From assembly GCF_028435365.1 (NCBI RefSeq), contig NZ_JAGTJJ010000055.1, positions 19,236-83,235 on the forward strand: a DNA stretch of 64,000 nucleotides, given 5' to 3'. The notes beneath the pieces are model-generated. The model did no database searches. It had not been told where the DNA came from and saw only the letters and a program-made list of their open reading frames with translations. Numbering within the stretch: position 1 is the stretch's first letter; each line of letters starts with the position of its first letter. Both the position numbers and the translations under genes were made by a program. The stretch is from Polyangium jinanense. Its GTDB lineage: Bacteria; Myxococcota; Polyangia; Polyangiales; Polyangiaceae. This document shows, piece after piece, positions 34,370-42,369 of this stretch.

Positions 34370-35368
34370 TTAATGCTCGGGCCGCTCGTCTGGCGGCTGC
34401 GGTGCTCTCCATAGAAGTGGAACGACCGCGCCCACCGCCACATAAACGGCCTCGAGCGCGTGCCCGAGGAGCGCGATGGCGAGCGCCTGCGGCAGGGTCG
34501 CGCCGAGCACGTCGGCGCTCCACGCGAACGCCCCCTCGCTCACGCCCACCTGCGCCGGGACGAACGCGCCCACGGCGAGCGCGACCATGCTCGCCCCCTG
34601 GGCGACGAGCGCGCGCGAAACGCTCGTCGCCGCGCCCACCGCGCGGGCCAGGATTGCATATTGCGCGACCTGGAGCGCCCGACCGAGGAGCATCGCGGCG
34701 ATCGGCCCCGGCGGAAGGAGGCTCGTCTCGCAGGCGCGCGCCTGAAAAGCCTGGACATGCGCGCCTGCTAGCCCGGACAAACGGCCGGCGAGCGAGCCGA
34801 GCCACGGCGCGCGCATGGCCATCCGGATCCCCGTCCCCGCCGCGAAGAGCAGCGCGGAATGAAGGACGAGCGCCATCGTGATCGGCGAGGCCCCCGAGAG
34901 CGCATACGCCGCGACCGCGCAGGGCACCGAAATGATCCCGCTGCTCACGAGCGTCACGGCTTGCCCCGTCGCGGCCGCCGCCGTGGCCGCTGTTGGGCCC
35001 GCCCACGGCGCGAGCAATGCCGCCTTCGTCGCCTCGGCCGCTGTGCGCCCGGCGGGCGCGATCGACGAGACGGCCCGCGCCACGAGCGCCGCGCGCGTAA
35101 GGACCCGGGCCGGCAGGAGCCTCCGAGCGGTCGGGCCATAGGCTGCATATGTCGCGACCGCGTCCGTCCCGATGCGCGCCCCTTCGAGGAGCACGACGAG
35201 CGGCAGCCATGGCGCCGCGTCGCGCAGAATCTGGCAAAGCGTCCCCACGCCCACCTGCCGCACGAGGGAGACGACGACCCCGATCCCGAGGGCCGCGAAC
35301 GCGAGGCGCACGCCCCAGCGAAGCGCCGCGCCCCAGGCCCTTCGCTCCAGCATTTCGTGTCGCTCCAC
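34370..35368 (-). CDS. Polytopic membrane protein of the LPG-synthase TM/flippase-like family
   Basis: The 332-residue product has about eight hydrophobic segments. The C-terminal motif VPAQVGVSEGAFAW corresponds to the conserved P-x-G-x-x-E signature of the UPF0104/AglD/MprF-type membrane domain. The soluble LPG synthase domain is absent. Related proteins move or modify lipid-linked molecules. GTG 35368 has a GGGGG site upstream; ATG 35353 is possible. Confidence 0.8.
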   Translation of the reverse strand: MERHEMLERRAWGAALRWGVRLAFAALGIGVVVSLVRQVGVGTLCQILRDAAPWLPLVVLLEGARIGTDAVATYAAYGPTARRLLPARVLTRAALVARAVSSIAPAGRTAAEATKAALLAPWAGPTAATAAAATGQAVTLVSSGIISVPCAVAAYALSGASPITMALVLHSALLFAAGTGIRMAMRAPWLGSLAGRLSGLAGAHVQAFQARACETSLLPPGPIAAMLLGRALQVAQYAILARAVGAATSVSRALVAQGASMVALAVGAFVPAQVGVSEGAFAWSADVLGATLPQALAIALLGHALEAVYVAVGAVVPLLWRAPQPPDERPEH

Positions 35369-35487
35369 GTTTCCCCCGCGAAACCAGGCGAGGCGCTCGC
35401 GCGGCCTCGTCCTTGGCTCTCGCCACGGACGTGCCAGCGCGGCTTGCCCTCGTCATCGCGACGAAATCGGAAATGGCGCGACAAACG

Positions 35488-35535
35488 AAAAAACAGCGCG
35501 CAACGTGGGGTTCCGGGAGGCCCCACGCTGCGCGC
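35488..35535 (-). terminator. Rho-independent terminator of the OB-fold lipoprotein gene
   Basis: Read on the minus strand, the arms 35521-35535 and 35496-35510 pair at 14 of 15 positions around a 10-nt loop and are followed closely by TTTTTT (35488-35493). It lies about 60 bp after the stop at 35597. It is the only textbook hairpin-plus-T-tract terminator that I find in the window. Confidence 0.85.
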
Positions 35536-35596
35536 CCCATGGGAATTCGATCAGGCGGAGGTTTCAGCGGCCCTGGCCACCCGTCCGTCCGCCCTG

Positions 35597-36193
35597 CTAC
35601 TGCTGGCCGCCTTGCGTGCCCTGCTGCTGGCCACCTTGCACACCAGGCTTTTCGCCGATCAGGATCCGCGTCACGTGCAGATAGGCCTGCGCGCCGGTCA
35701 GCTCATTGGCCTCCTGGGAAGACAGTCCCCATTGCTGCTGCGCGAGCTGCGTGCTCGGCGACTGCCGGATCTCGCCCACCAGCGCGACCTGATCCCCCTT
35801 TTGCAGCTTGTGCTGGCCCTGCAGCAGCGCGCTCCGGGCCTGGTCGTCCAGGTAGACCGGCACCGTCCGCTCAGCGCTCGGGCCGACCCAGAAGACTCGA
35901 TCGTTCGAGACCTTCTGCACCTGCGCCCCGACGAGGTCGACCTGCCGATTGAAGAGCGTCGGGCGGTCGGGCGTGACGAGCACGATCGTCAAATCACGAA
36001 TGGGCTCCGGCGCGGGCTGCGCTTGCTGCTGCCCGGCGGCAGGGGGCGTCCCCGGCTGCTGGACCGCCGCCCCTTCGCCGCCCTTACGCACCTCAGCCCC
36101 GGCTTGACCGCCGCGGTCGCGCTCCTGGCAGCCCGCCACGGCGAGCGCCGCGAAGAGGCCGGCCACGCTCACGAAACGAAAAGATCTGCGCAT
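35597..36193 (-). CDS. Lipoprotein with OB-fold-like domain
   Basis: The 198-residue product has a signal sequence with lipobox LAVAGC at about residue 22, a Gln/Pro/Gly-rich linker and a domain of about 100 residues with NRQVDLVGAQVQKVSNDRVF and QKGDQVALVGEIR strands, similar to OB-fold-type envelope domains. The C-terminus is a low-complexity Gln/Gly tail. ATG 36193 has GGGAGGAG 4-5 bp upstream; ATG 36214 is a weaker alternative. A rho-independent terminator follows. Confidence 0.7.
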   Translation of the reverse strand: MRRSFRFVSVAGLFAALAVAGCQERDRGGQAGAEVRKGGEGAAVQQPGTPPAAGQQQAQPAPEPIRDLTIVLVTPDRPTLFNRQVDLVGAQVQKVSNDRVFWVGPSAERTVPVYLDDQARSALLQGQHKLQKGDQVALVGEIRQSPSTQLAQQQWGLSSQEANELTGAQAYLHVTRILIGEKPGVQGGQQQGTQGGQQ

Positions 36194-36364
36194 CGCGCTC
36201 CTCCCGTCGTTCATTGCAGAGCTCCTCTCGCCCTCGATTTCCGCCGAGGACGCCGCCCCCATTTCGCTGCAAGTCCCGATCCGAGAAGGCCGCTTCGATC
36301 GCCGAACACGCCCGGCCGGGGTGAGGTCTCTTCCTTGCATTCTACGCCTCGGACCCGACGCCCT

Positions 36365-36474
36365 AGAGCGCCGAACAGTTCGGCGCTCTGCGAGATCGCG
36401 AAGCGGTTCTCGCCTCGGGGGATGAATCGGCCGGGCTTTGCCCGGACGAGAGGGGGACGCGAGGCGTCCCCCTC
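36365..36474. repeat. Cluster of three perfect hairpins
   Basis: AGAGCGCCGAA... forms a 25-bp palindrome at 36365-36389. CCGGGC/GCCCGG pairs around TTT at 36431-36445. GAGGGGGACGC pairs with its exact complement around GAG at 36450-36474. These resemble the small stems of the R1-R4 element. The rest of the 36194-36489 gap shows no gene; a GGAG site begins the next gene. Confidence 0.65.
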
Positions 36475-36489
36475 GGGACAGGAGCGCGC

Positions 36490-37272
36490 ATGCAATCGAA
36501 GACACCCAGGCTCGACGACATCCACGGCATTCCCGCACGGGCGCGCAAGATGAAGCCGCTCAACGTGGGCCCGAACGAGCGCGTCGTTTCCGTGGCGATC
36601 GGCGGCGGTCTCGTCGCCTGGGCGCTCTGGCGCAGGGGCGCGCTCGGCCTCCTCGCGGGCGTGTTCGGCGGCGCGCTCGCCAATCGCGGCGTCCGCGGCC
36701 ATTGCCCGGCCTACGAGGCCCTCGGGCTGAGCTCGCGCAATGCCCCGAAGCCCATGCCCATGCCCCTCATCCCGGCCGAAAAACTCACCCGCATCGAGCG
36801 CACCGTCACCGTCGCCCGCCCGGCGAACGAGGTATACGCGTTCTTGCGGGATCCGGCCCACGTCCCCCATTTCGCGCCGCACGTCGAGGGCGTGGAAGAC
36901 CTCGGCGAGGGACGCATCCGTGTATGGACCGCCCTGAATGGCGAGCGGTCCTCGTGGGAGGCCCATATCGATCTGGATCACGAGGCCCGGGCCATCGTGC
37001 TCGGCCACGCCGAAGGGCCGCCGGAGCGGCTTGCGATTCTGCTCGGCGACGCCCCCGGCGGTCGCGGGACCGAAATACGGCTCGTGCTCGAGCTCTCGAA
37101 GACACGCGGACTTCTGCTCCGCGCCCTCGCCGCGGTGGCGGGCGCGGATCCGGACGCGTGGGCCCGCGCCGGTTTGCGCCGCCTGAAGATGCTGCTCGAG
37201 GCCGGCGAAATCGTGACGACCGAGGGACAACCCTCCGGCCGGTTCCTCCCCGTGACGCGCGCAGCGGCATGA
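36490..37272 (+). CDS. DUF2892-type membrane segment fused to SRPBCC domain
   Basis: The 260-residue protein opens with a 35-residue soluble part, then two hydrophobic segments (VSVAIGGGLVAWALW and GLLAGVFGGALANRG) as in YgaP/DUF2892 proteins, and finishes with an SRPBCC/polyketide-cyclase-like domain (about 105-240) beginning IERTVTVARPANEVYAFL. Such fusions are common in bacteria, with unproven roles in lipid or hydrophobic-ligand handling at the membrane. The AGGAG site sits 6 bp upstream. The zinc alcohol dehydrogenase gene starts 34 bp downstream; the pair recurs in many genomes, so a joint function is plausible. Confidence 0.85.
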   Translation: MQSKTPRLDDIHGIPARARKMKPLNVGPNERVVSVAIGGGLVAWALWRRGALGLLAGVFGGALANRGVRGHCPAYEALGLSSRNAPKPMPMPLIPAEKLTRIERTVTVARPANEVYAFLRDPAHVPHFAPHVEGVEDLGEGRIRVWTALNGERSSWEAHIDLDHEARAIVLGHAEGPPERLAILLGDAPGGRGTEIRLVLELSKTRGLLLRALAAVAGADPDAWARAGLRRLKMLLEAGEIVTTEGQPSGRFLPVTRAAA

Positions 37273-37306
37273 GCCGGGACAAACGAACGACGAAGGGAGA
37301 ACGACC

Positions 37307-38482
37307 ATGCAGGCGCTCTGTTATCAAGGCGTGAACCGCGTCGGGATCGAAACCGTCCCCGATCCCGAGATCCTCGGCCCCCACGACGCCATCCTGCGCG
37401 TCACCATGTCGAGCGTGTGCGGCTCGGATCTGCACCTGCTCGACGGATACGTGCCCACGATGCGGCAGGGCGACATCATCGGCCACGAGTTCATCGGCGA
37501 GGTCGTCGAGGTCGCGACCGACGTGAAAAAACTCCGCCCCGGCATGCGCGTCGTCGTAGGCTCGATCATCGGCTGCGGCCATTGCTTCTTCTGCCAGAGC
37601 GAGCAGTACTCGCTCTGCGACAACACGAACCCGAACCCCGAGATCACCGACAAACTCTTCGGCTACCCGACCGCGGGCATCTATGGCTACTCGCACGCCT
37701 TCGGCGGCTTCGCGGGCAGCCACGCGACCTACGTGCGCGTGCCGTTCGCCGACACGAATGCCTTCGAGGTGCCCGACGGCCTGCCCGACGAGCGTGCCCT
37801 CTTCGCCTCGGACGCCCTGCCCACGGGGTACATGGGCGCCGACCTCTGCAACATCCAGCGCGGCGACGTCGTGGCCGTCTGGGGATGCGGCGGCGTGGGG
37901 CAGATGGCAATTCTCAGCGCGTATTTGCTCGGGGCCGAGCGGGTCATCGCGATCGACCGCTTTCCCGAGCGGCTCGCCATGGCCCGGGACCGGGCGGGCG
38001 CGGAGATCCTCGATTACGAGCAGGTCGACGTGCGCGAGGCCCTGCGCGAGATGACCGGCGGCCGCGGCCCCGACGCGTGCATCGATTGCGTCGGCATGGA
38101 GGCGCACGGGACGGGCATCGATTACGCCTACGACCGGGTCAAGCAGGCCGTTCGCCTGGAGACTGACCGGCCGACGGTCCTGCGCCAGGCGATCCTCGCG
38201 TGCCGGAAAGGCGGCACCGTCTCGATCATGGGCGTCTACGGCGGATTCGTGGACAAATTCCCCATGGGCGCCGCGATGAACAAGGGGCTCACGCTGAAGA
38301 TGGGCCAGCAGCACGGCCAGCGGTACATCCCGCGGCTGCTCGAGCACATCCGCAAAGGCGAGCTCGACCCGAGTTATCTCATCACCCACCGCGCCCGCCT
38401 CGCGGACGGGCAAGAGGCCTACGACACCTTCAAGGAAAAACGGGACGGTTGCATGCGCGTCGTCTTCACGCCCGAGGCCTGA
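37307..38482 (+). CDS. Zinc-dependent alcohol dehydrogenase (MDR family)
   Basis: The 391-residue enzyme has the catalytic zinc ligands Cys38 and His60-Glu61 (GHEFIGEV), the structural zinc lobe with Cys90, Cys93, Cys96 and Cys104 (GCGHCFFCQ), and the NAD-binding motif WGCGGVGQMA followed by an acidic ID, favouring NAD. The overall pattern is that of formaldehyde-dismutase-like or glutathione-independent alcohol dehydrogenases. It is downstream of the SRPBCC gene in one apparent operon, and its stop directly touches the stop of the convergent lipoprotein gene. Confidence 0.93.
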   Translation: MQALCYQGVNRVGIETVPDPEILGPHDAILRVTMSSVCGSDLHLLDGYVPTMRQGDIIGHEFIGEVVEVATDVKKLRPGMRVVVGSIIGCGHCFFCQSEQYSLCDNTNPNPEITDKLFGYPTAGIYGYSHAFGGFAGSHATYVRVPFADTNAFEVPDGLPDERALFASDALPTGYMGADLCNIQRGDVVAVWGCGGVGQMAILSAYLLGAERVIAIDRFPERLAMARDRAGAEILDYEQVDVREALREMTGGRGPDACIDCVGMEAHGTGIDYAYDRVKQAVRLETDRPTVLRQAILACRKGGTVSIMGVYGGFVDKFPMGAAMNKGLTLKMGQQHGQRYIPRLLEHIRKGELDPSYLITHRARLADGQEAYDTFKEKRDGCMRVVFTPEA

Positions 38483-39040
38483 TCAGTCGTCGAGACAGGC
38501 ATTGAAGGCGGCGCTGCAACCCTCGCCGGGGTCGAGCACGCAATTGACGCACGGCTGCGAGGGATCGCTGCCCAGACAGATGGTCGCGGTGCAGACGGCC
38601 GCGCACGGCCCCGCGCACATGCACCCGAGGAGCGTGTCGTGCAGCGACTGAGACTCGGGGCAAAAGGGAAGCTCGGGGTGCATGTCCGAGAGGAAGTTCG
38701 AGCAGGTCTTGCAGAAACCGCCGCAGGGCATGAAATCGTCCGCGGTCCCATTACAATCTTCGTCGAGGCCATTGTCGCAGATCTCGGCGGAGGGCACCGC
38801 CTCGCCCTCACACGCGCCGGGCGTGCCGCTCTCCGTACAGACCCGGACGCCGGCGTGGCAGACCCCCACGCCGTTCGTATTCGGCGGGCCCGTGTAACAA
38901 GACTCCGCCACCTCGCCGGGCGTACACGGCGGCGAACCGCCGCTGCCGCCCTCGCCGGTCGCATCCACGACGACCTTCGCGCCACAGGCCGACCCGACGA
39001 GGCAAAGGAACACGAAGCCCAACCAAGAGACCGTTCGCAT
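38483..39040 (-). CDS. Cys-rich lipoprotein with MopE-like motif
   Basis: The 185-residue product has the lipobox VGSACG near residue 19 and at least 18 cysteines. It contains CDNGLDEDCNGTADD, the MopE-like (CDxxDxDCDG-type) motif that is thought to bind calcium or copper. A short form of the larger Cys-rich lipoprotein at 10338-11807; both probably sit on the outer surface. The stop codon directly abuts that of the alcohol dehydrogenase gene. Confidence 0.8.
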   Translation of the reverse strand: MRTVSWLGFVFLCLVGSACGAKVVVDATGEGGSGGSPPCTPGEVAESCYTGPPNTNGVGVCHAGVRVCTESGTPGACEGEAVPSAEICDNGLDEDCNGTADDFMPCGGFCKTCSNFLSDMHPELPFCPESQSLHDTLLGCMCAGPCAAVCTATICLGSDPSQPCVNCVLDPGEGCSAAFNACLDD

Positions 39041-39090
39041 GGGACGTACCTCTAAAACGGCCTCCCCCCACCTGTCATCTTTCCATCGCC

Positions 39091-39115
39091 CACGATGATG
39101 CGATGCGTCATCGTG
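39091..39115. promoter_or_regulatory. Palindrome in the gap between lipoprotein and STAS genes
   Basis: CACGATGATGC and GCGTCATCGTG pair around GAT with one G-T mismatch. It lies in a 244-bp divergent spacer about 50 bp before the lipoprotein start, so an operator is a reasonable guess. The rest of the gap has no gene-like structure. Confidence 0.45.
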
Positions 39116-39284
39116 ACATTGCAGCCTCGCAACGACGGCGGCCGCCTTTTTCCCCGCTGCAAGGGTGGTCACGCCGATTCCCACGCCACAACTCCATGAA
39201 AAGATTCGGTTCCGGCGAGCGAAGCCGGCTGGATCGCTCGTTGCAAAGAGGATCGCGGAATCGGTCGTACCGCGGAGCTGCGTC

Positions 39285-39740
39285 ATGAGCAAATCGTCGT
39301 CATTCGAAGAGCGGTTCGGGTCGCACCGCATGCGTTTCGAGGCTCCGGACGAGATCTGCACCGTGCTCGACGGCCCGCTCACCGTCGACGAGGCCGAGGG
39401 GATCATCGGCCGGATCTACGAGCTCGGCCGGAAATACGGCCCCCTGCTCTCGATGCTCGACGTCTCGCGGTATCAGACCTCGGGCGACCGCGTGCGGCAA
39501 GTCTTCTTGCGGGGCGGAGGCGACCTCATTCCGGTCCGCGCCGGCGTCATTTTCGGCGCCTCGTTCCCCATCCGCATCGCGATGTCGATGGTCCTCACCG
39601 CCGGCGCCCACATCCTGCCGACCCGTTTCTCCTTCCCGGTGACATTCACGCCGACCGAGGCAGAGGCCCGCGCGTGGCTCGCCTCCCACCGCCCCGCCAA
39701 TTCGGTGCGCGGCAGCGCTCTCTTGCCCACCGGCACCTGA
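39285..39740 (+). CDS. STAS/SpoIIAA-like domain protein, paralogue
   Basis: A 151-residue protein with the same layout as the one at 25594-26025: a first strand ICTVLDGPLTVDEAEGII, a second KYGPLLSMLDVSRYQTSG, a third region AGVIFGASFPIRIAMSMV and the terminal helix TPTEAEARAWLASHRP. ATG 39285 has GGAG 8 bp upstream. Function unknown; the family is linked to anti-sigma antagonists by fold, but phosphorylation-site serines are not evident. Confidence 0.7.
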   Translation: MSKSSSFEERFGSHRMRFEAPDEICTVLDGPLTVDEAEGIIGRIYELGRKYGPLLSMLDVSRYQTSGDRVRQVFLRGGGDLIPVRAGVIFGASFPIRIAMSMVLTAGAHILPTRFSFPVTFTPTEAEARAWLASHRPANSVRGSALLPTGT

Positions 39741-39770
39741 AACGGCAAACGGCGCGCCGCGCCCCGTCCG

Positions 39771-41465
39771 TCACGGCGCAGGCGGCAGCGCAAGGAATTC
39801 ACTCCCCGCACCACGCGAATTCCCAGCACCTCGGCCATTCTCGACGCCATCCTTCGTCACGACGACCGCGAGCTGGGTCGCGTTGGCGAGCTCGATGCCG
39901 CGCTCGTCGAAGACCTCTTTGGTGAACTTGCGCAGGATCCGCGGAATCGGGTCCGGATCGCCGGGCGTGAGCTTGACGGCGACACGAACCACGATGCCGG
40001 TCTGGGCGATCTGCGTGACGCCTCGAACGACGAGCGGATCGAGCACGCGACTCCGGTGCGCCTCCTCGAGGCGCTTGCCCGCCTCTTTCAACGCATCGAA
40101 CACCTCGTTCAGGTTCGCGTCGAGGCCAACGACGATGTCCACCACGGCGTGGACGTACTCGCGTGAAAAGTTGATGATCGTGCCGATGTCGCCATTGCGA
40201 AACGTGAACATTCGCCCGAAGCCGTCCCGGATCATGGTGACCCGGAGCTGGACCGAGTCGACGACGCCTTCGCAGTCGCCGATCCGCACGTAATCGCCCT
40301 TGAGCAAGTGCCCCTCGAACAGGATGAAGAATCCGCTCACCATGTCGTTGACGAGCTTCTGGGCCCCGAGCCCCACCGCCAGCCCCACGATGCCGGCGCC
40401 GGCCAGGAATGGCTTCGTGTCGATCCCGACCTGATCCATCATGATCAGGCACGCGCCGAAATAAATCACGTAGGTGATGACGCTCTGGAGAAGATACACC
40501 AGCGTCACGCGGTGCTTCGAGGTCTCGTCCTCCGCGCTCTTTTTCCCCGCGAATGCCTCGACGAGGACCACGCGTATGAGCTCGGCCAGCACGCGGGCCG
40601 CAAAGAAGGTCCCGAGGAGCCGGATGATACGAGGGCCATAAGGCGCGAACGCTTCGAGCGTCTGGAATTGCCGAACGACGAGGGTCGCCGCCGCGAGGTG
40701 GATGATGGCCTCGAGGATCCGCTTCGCCAGCGGCGAGAGCTTGCGGATGCTCGCGTAATAGACGCCGAACGCCGACTTTTCGAGGCGCGTGGCGCCGACG
40801 TGGTCGAGCCCTTCGAGGCTCAGGACGCCAAGCACCGAGACCGCCCGCGCGACGCATACGACGAGCAGCACGTAAAGGATCGTGTCGAGCAGCCAGTGGA
40901 CGCTCGACGGCAGGCCGAGCGAAGCACTGCCGAGGCGGTGCAGACCATACAGGAACGCGACGTTCCCGAGGCCCCCGGTCCGCTCTCGGAAAAGCGTGAT
41001 TTCCTCTTTCTGGCTCTGGAGGGCTGCGACCGAACGGAGCCGCGCTTCGATGCGGTCGAGCAGCGACTTGAAGAAGACACGGAGGGCGAGCCAGCCGATG
41101 CCGATCGCGACGACGATCCCGACGCCACGGAGTAGATCCTGGCCCGTGCGGACGCTCGCGTATTCGACGAGCCGATTCGCCCACGGGTGAAGATCGATAT
41201 CGCGGATGATCGCAATGGCGAGCGTCGCACAGCCCGCCACCACGACGAGTAGCGACAGGACCGTCGCCACGAGGCGCAGCGACTTCTGCACCTGCTCGGC
41301 GGCGCTCTCGACGGTCTTCGAGCGAACCGACTGCGTGGCCTGGCGGACGACCCACCGCAAGAACACGGTCAAGGCGAGCGGCGCGAGGAGCAGGATCGTG
41401 GTGGCGACGACGGTCAGCGCGACGTTGTTCGAAACCGTGTCGGGAGAAAAACGGGGCAACGGCAT
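39771..41465 (-). CDS. MscS-type mechanosensitive channel
   Basis: The 564-residue membrane protein has about six hydrophobic segments. The pore-lining helix and following MscS signature AGAGIVGLAVGLGAQKLVND (near 355-380) are clear, followed by FFILFEGHLLKGDYVRIG and the beta domain. It is larger than the E. coli MscS (286 residues) and comparable to the YbdG or YnaI subfamily. It would release solutes on hypo-osmotic shock. ATG 41465 is preceded by no strong ribosome site. Confidence 0.93.
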   Translation of the reverse strand: MPLPRFSPDTVSNNVALTVVATTILLLAPLALTVFLRWVVRQATQSVRSKTVESAAEQVQKSLRLVATVLSLLVVVAGCATLAIAIIRDIDLHPWANRLVEYASVRTGQDLLRGVGIVVAIGIGWLALRVFFKSLLDRIEARLRSVAALQSQKEEITLFRERTGGLGNVAFLYGLHRLGSASLGLPSSVHWLLDTILYVLLVVCVARAVSVLGVLSLEGLDHVGATRLEKSAFGVYYASIRKLSPLAKRILEAIIHLAAATLVVRQFQTLEAFAPYGPRIIRLLGTFFAARVLAELIRVVLVEAFAGKKSAEDETSKHRVTLVYLLQSVITYVIYFGACLIMMDQVGIDTKPFLAGAGIVGLAVGLGAQKLVNDMVSGFFILFEGHLLKGDYVRIGDCEGVVDSVQLRVTMIRDGFGRMFTFRNGDIGTIINFSREYVHAVVDIVVGLDANLNEVFDALKEAGKRLEEAHRSRVLDPLVVRGVTQIAQTGIVVRVAVKLTPGDPDPIPRILRKFTKEVFDERGIELANATQLAVVVTKDGVENGRGAGNSRGAGSEFLALPPAP

Positions 41466-41652
41466 GTCATGTACCTCGTGACGTCGTGCTGCTACGCGGG
41501 AGCGCGATACCTACCGATCGAAGGGTGGTTGCCAGCACGGCGCTCTGGAGGGGGCATCCCCCCACGCCACTCTACACGAGGCCCCGGGAAAAAGAACGGT
41601 CCGCGGGACAACCCCCGCAGACCTCCTTGCCACCCCGCGCGGGCGTGGAAAG

Positions 41653-42345
41653 ATGCCCCGCATGACCCTACGTCACCTCCTGCTCCTTCCGCTCTTCCTC
41701 CTCGCCTGCAACAAGGAAGCCCCGGCCCCGGCGCCGGAGGCGAAGGCCCCGGAAGGGAAAACCCCCGCGGCCGCGGCGGCCTCGGACAAACCGGCAGCGG
41801 GCGCCGAGGTCGGCAAACCCGCCCCCGATTTCACGCTCACCGACTACGAGGGCAAGACCCACCACCTCGCCGACTACCGCGGCAAGATCGTGGTCCTCGA
41901 GTGGTTCAACCCCGACTGCCCGTTCGTCAAGGCGTCGCACACGAAAGGCTCGCTCAAGGGATACTCCAAGCGCGCCGTCGAGAAGGGCGTCGTCTGGCTC
42001 GGCATCAACTCGTCGGCCCCGGGCAAGCAGGGGCACGGCCCGGAGCGCGTCGCCGAGGGGCGAAAATCGTTTGGCATGGAAAACCCCGTGCTCGCGGACG
42101 AGACGGGCAAGGTCGGACACCAGTACGGCGCGACGAACACCCCGCACATGTTCGTGATCGACGCGCAGGGCACACTCGTCTACCGCGGCGCCATCGACAA
42201 CTCGCCCGACGGCGAGGGCGAGTCGCCGAAGGACGGCAAGCTCGTGAACTACGTCGACGCGGCCCTCGAAGACCTCGCCGCCGGTAAGCCGGTGCGCACC
42301 CCCGACACCCGCGCGTACGGCTGCAGCGTCAAGTACGGCTCGTAA
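41653..42345 (+). CDS. Thioredoxin-fold redoxin lipoprotein
   Basis: A 230-residue lipoprotein with lipobox LLAC near residue 19 and an Ala/Pro/Lys-rich linker, then an AhpC/TSA-like thioredoxin fold beginning VGKPAPDFTLTDYEGK. The active site is PDCPFVK with a single Cys89 and no CxxC partner; a cis-Pro motif NTPHMFVID follows. It is likely an exported peroxiredoxin-like or thiol-handling protein. Alternative start ATG 41662. The kinase gene follows after 24 bp, which suggests co-transcription. Confidence 0.85.
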   Translation: MPRMTLRHLLLLPLFLLACNKEAPAPAPEAKAPEGKTPAAAAASDKPAAGAEVGKPAPDFTLTDYEGKTHHLADYRGKIVVLEWFNPDCPFVKASHTKGSLKGYSKRAVEKGVVWLGINSSAPGKQGHGPERVAEGRKSFGMENPVLADETGKVGHQYGATNTPHMFVIDAQGTLVYRGAIDNSPDGEGESPKDGKLVNYVDAALEDLAAGKPVRTPDTRAYGCSVKYGS

Positions 42346-42369
42346 GCCCCCCGCCATTGTCCGGACCGC

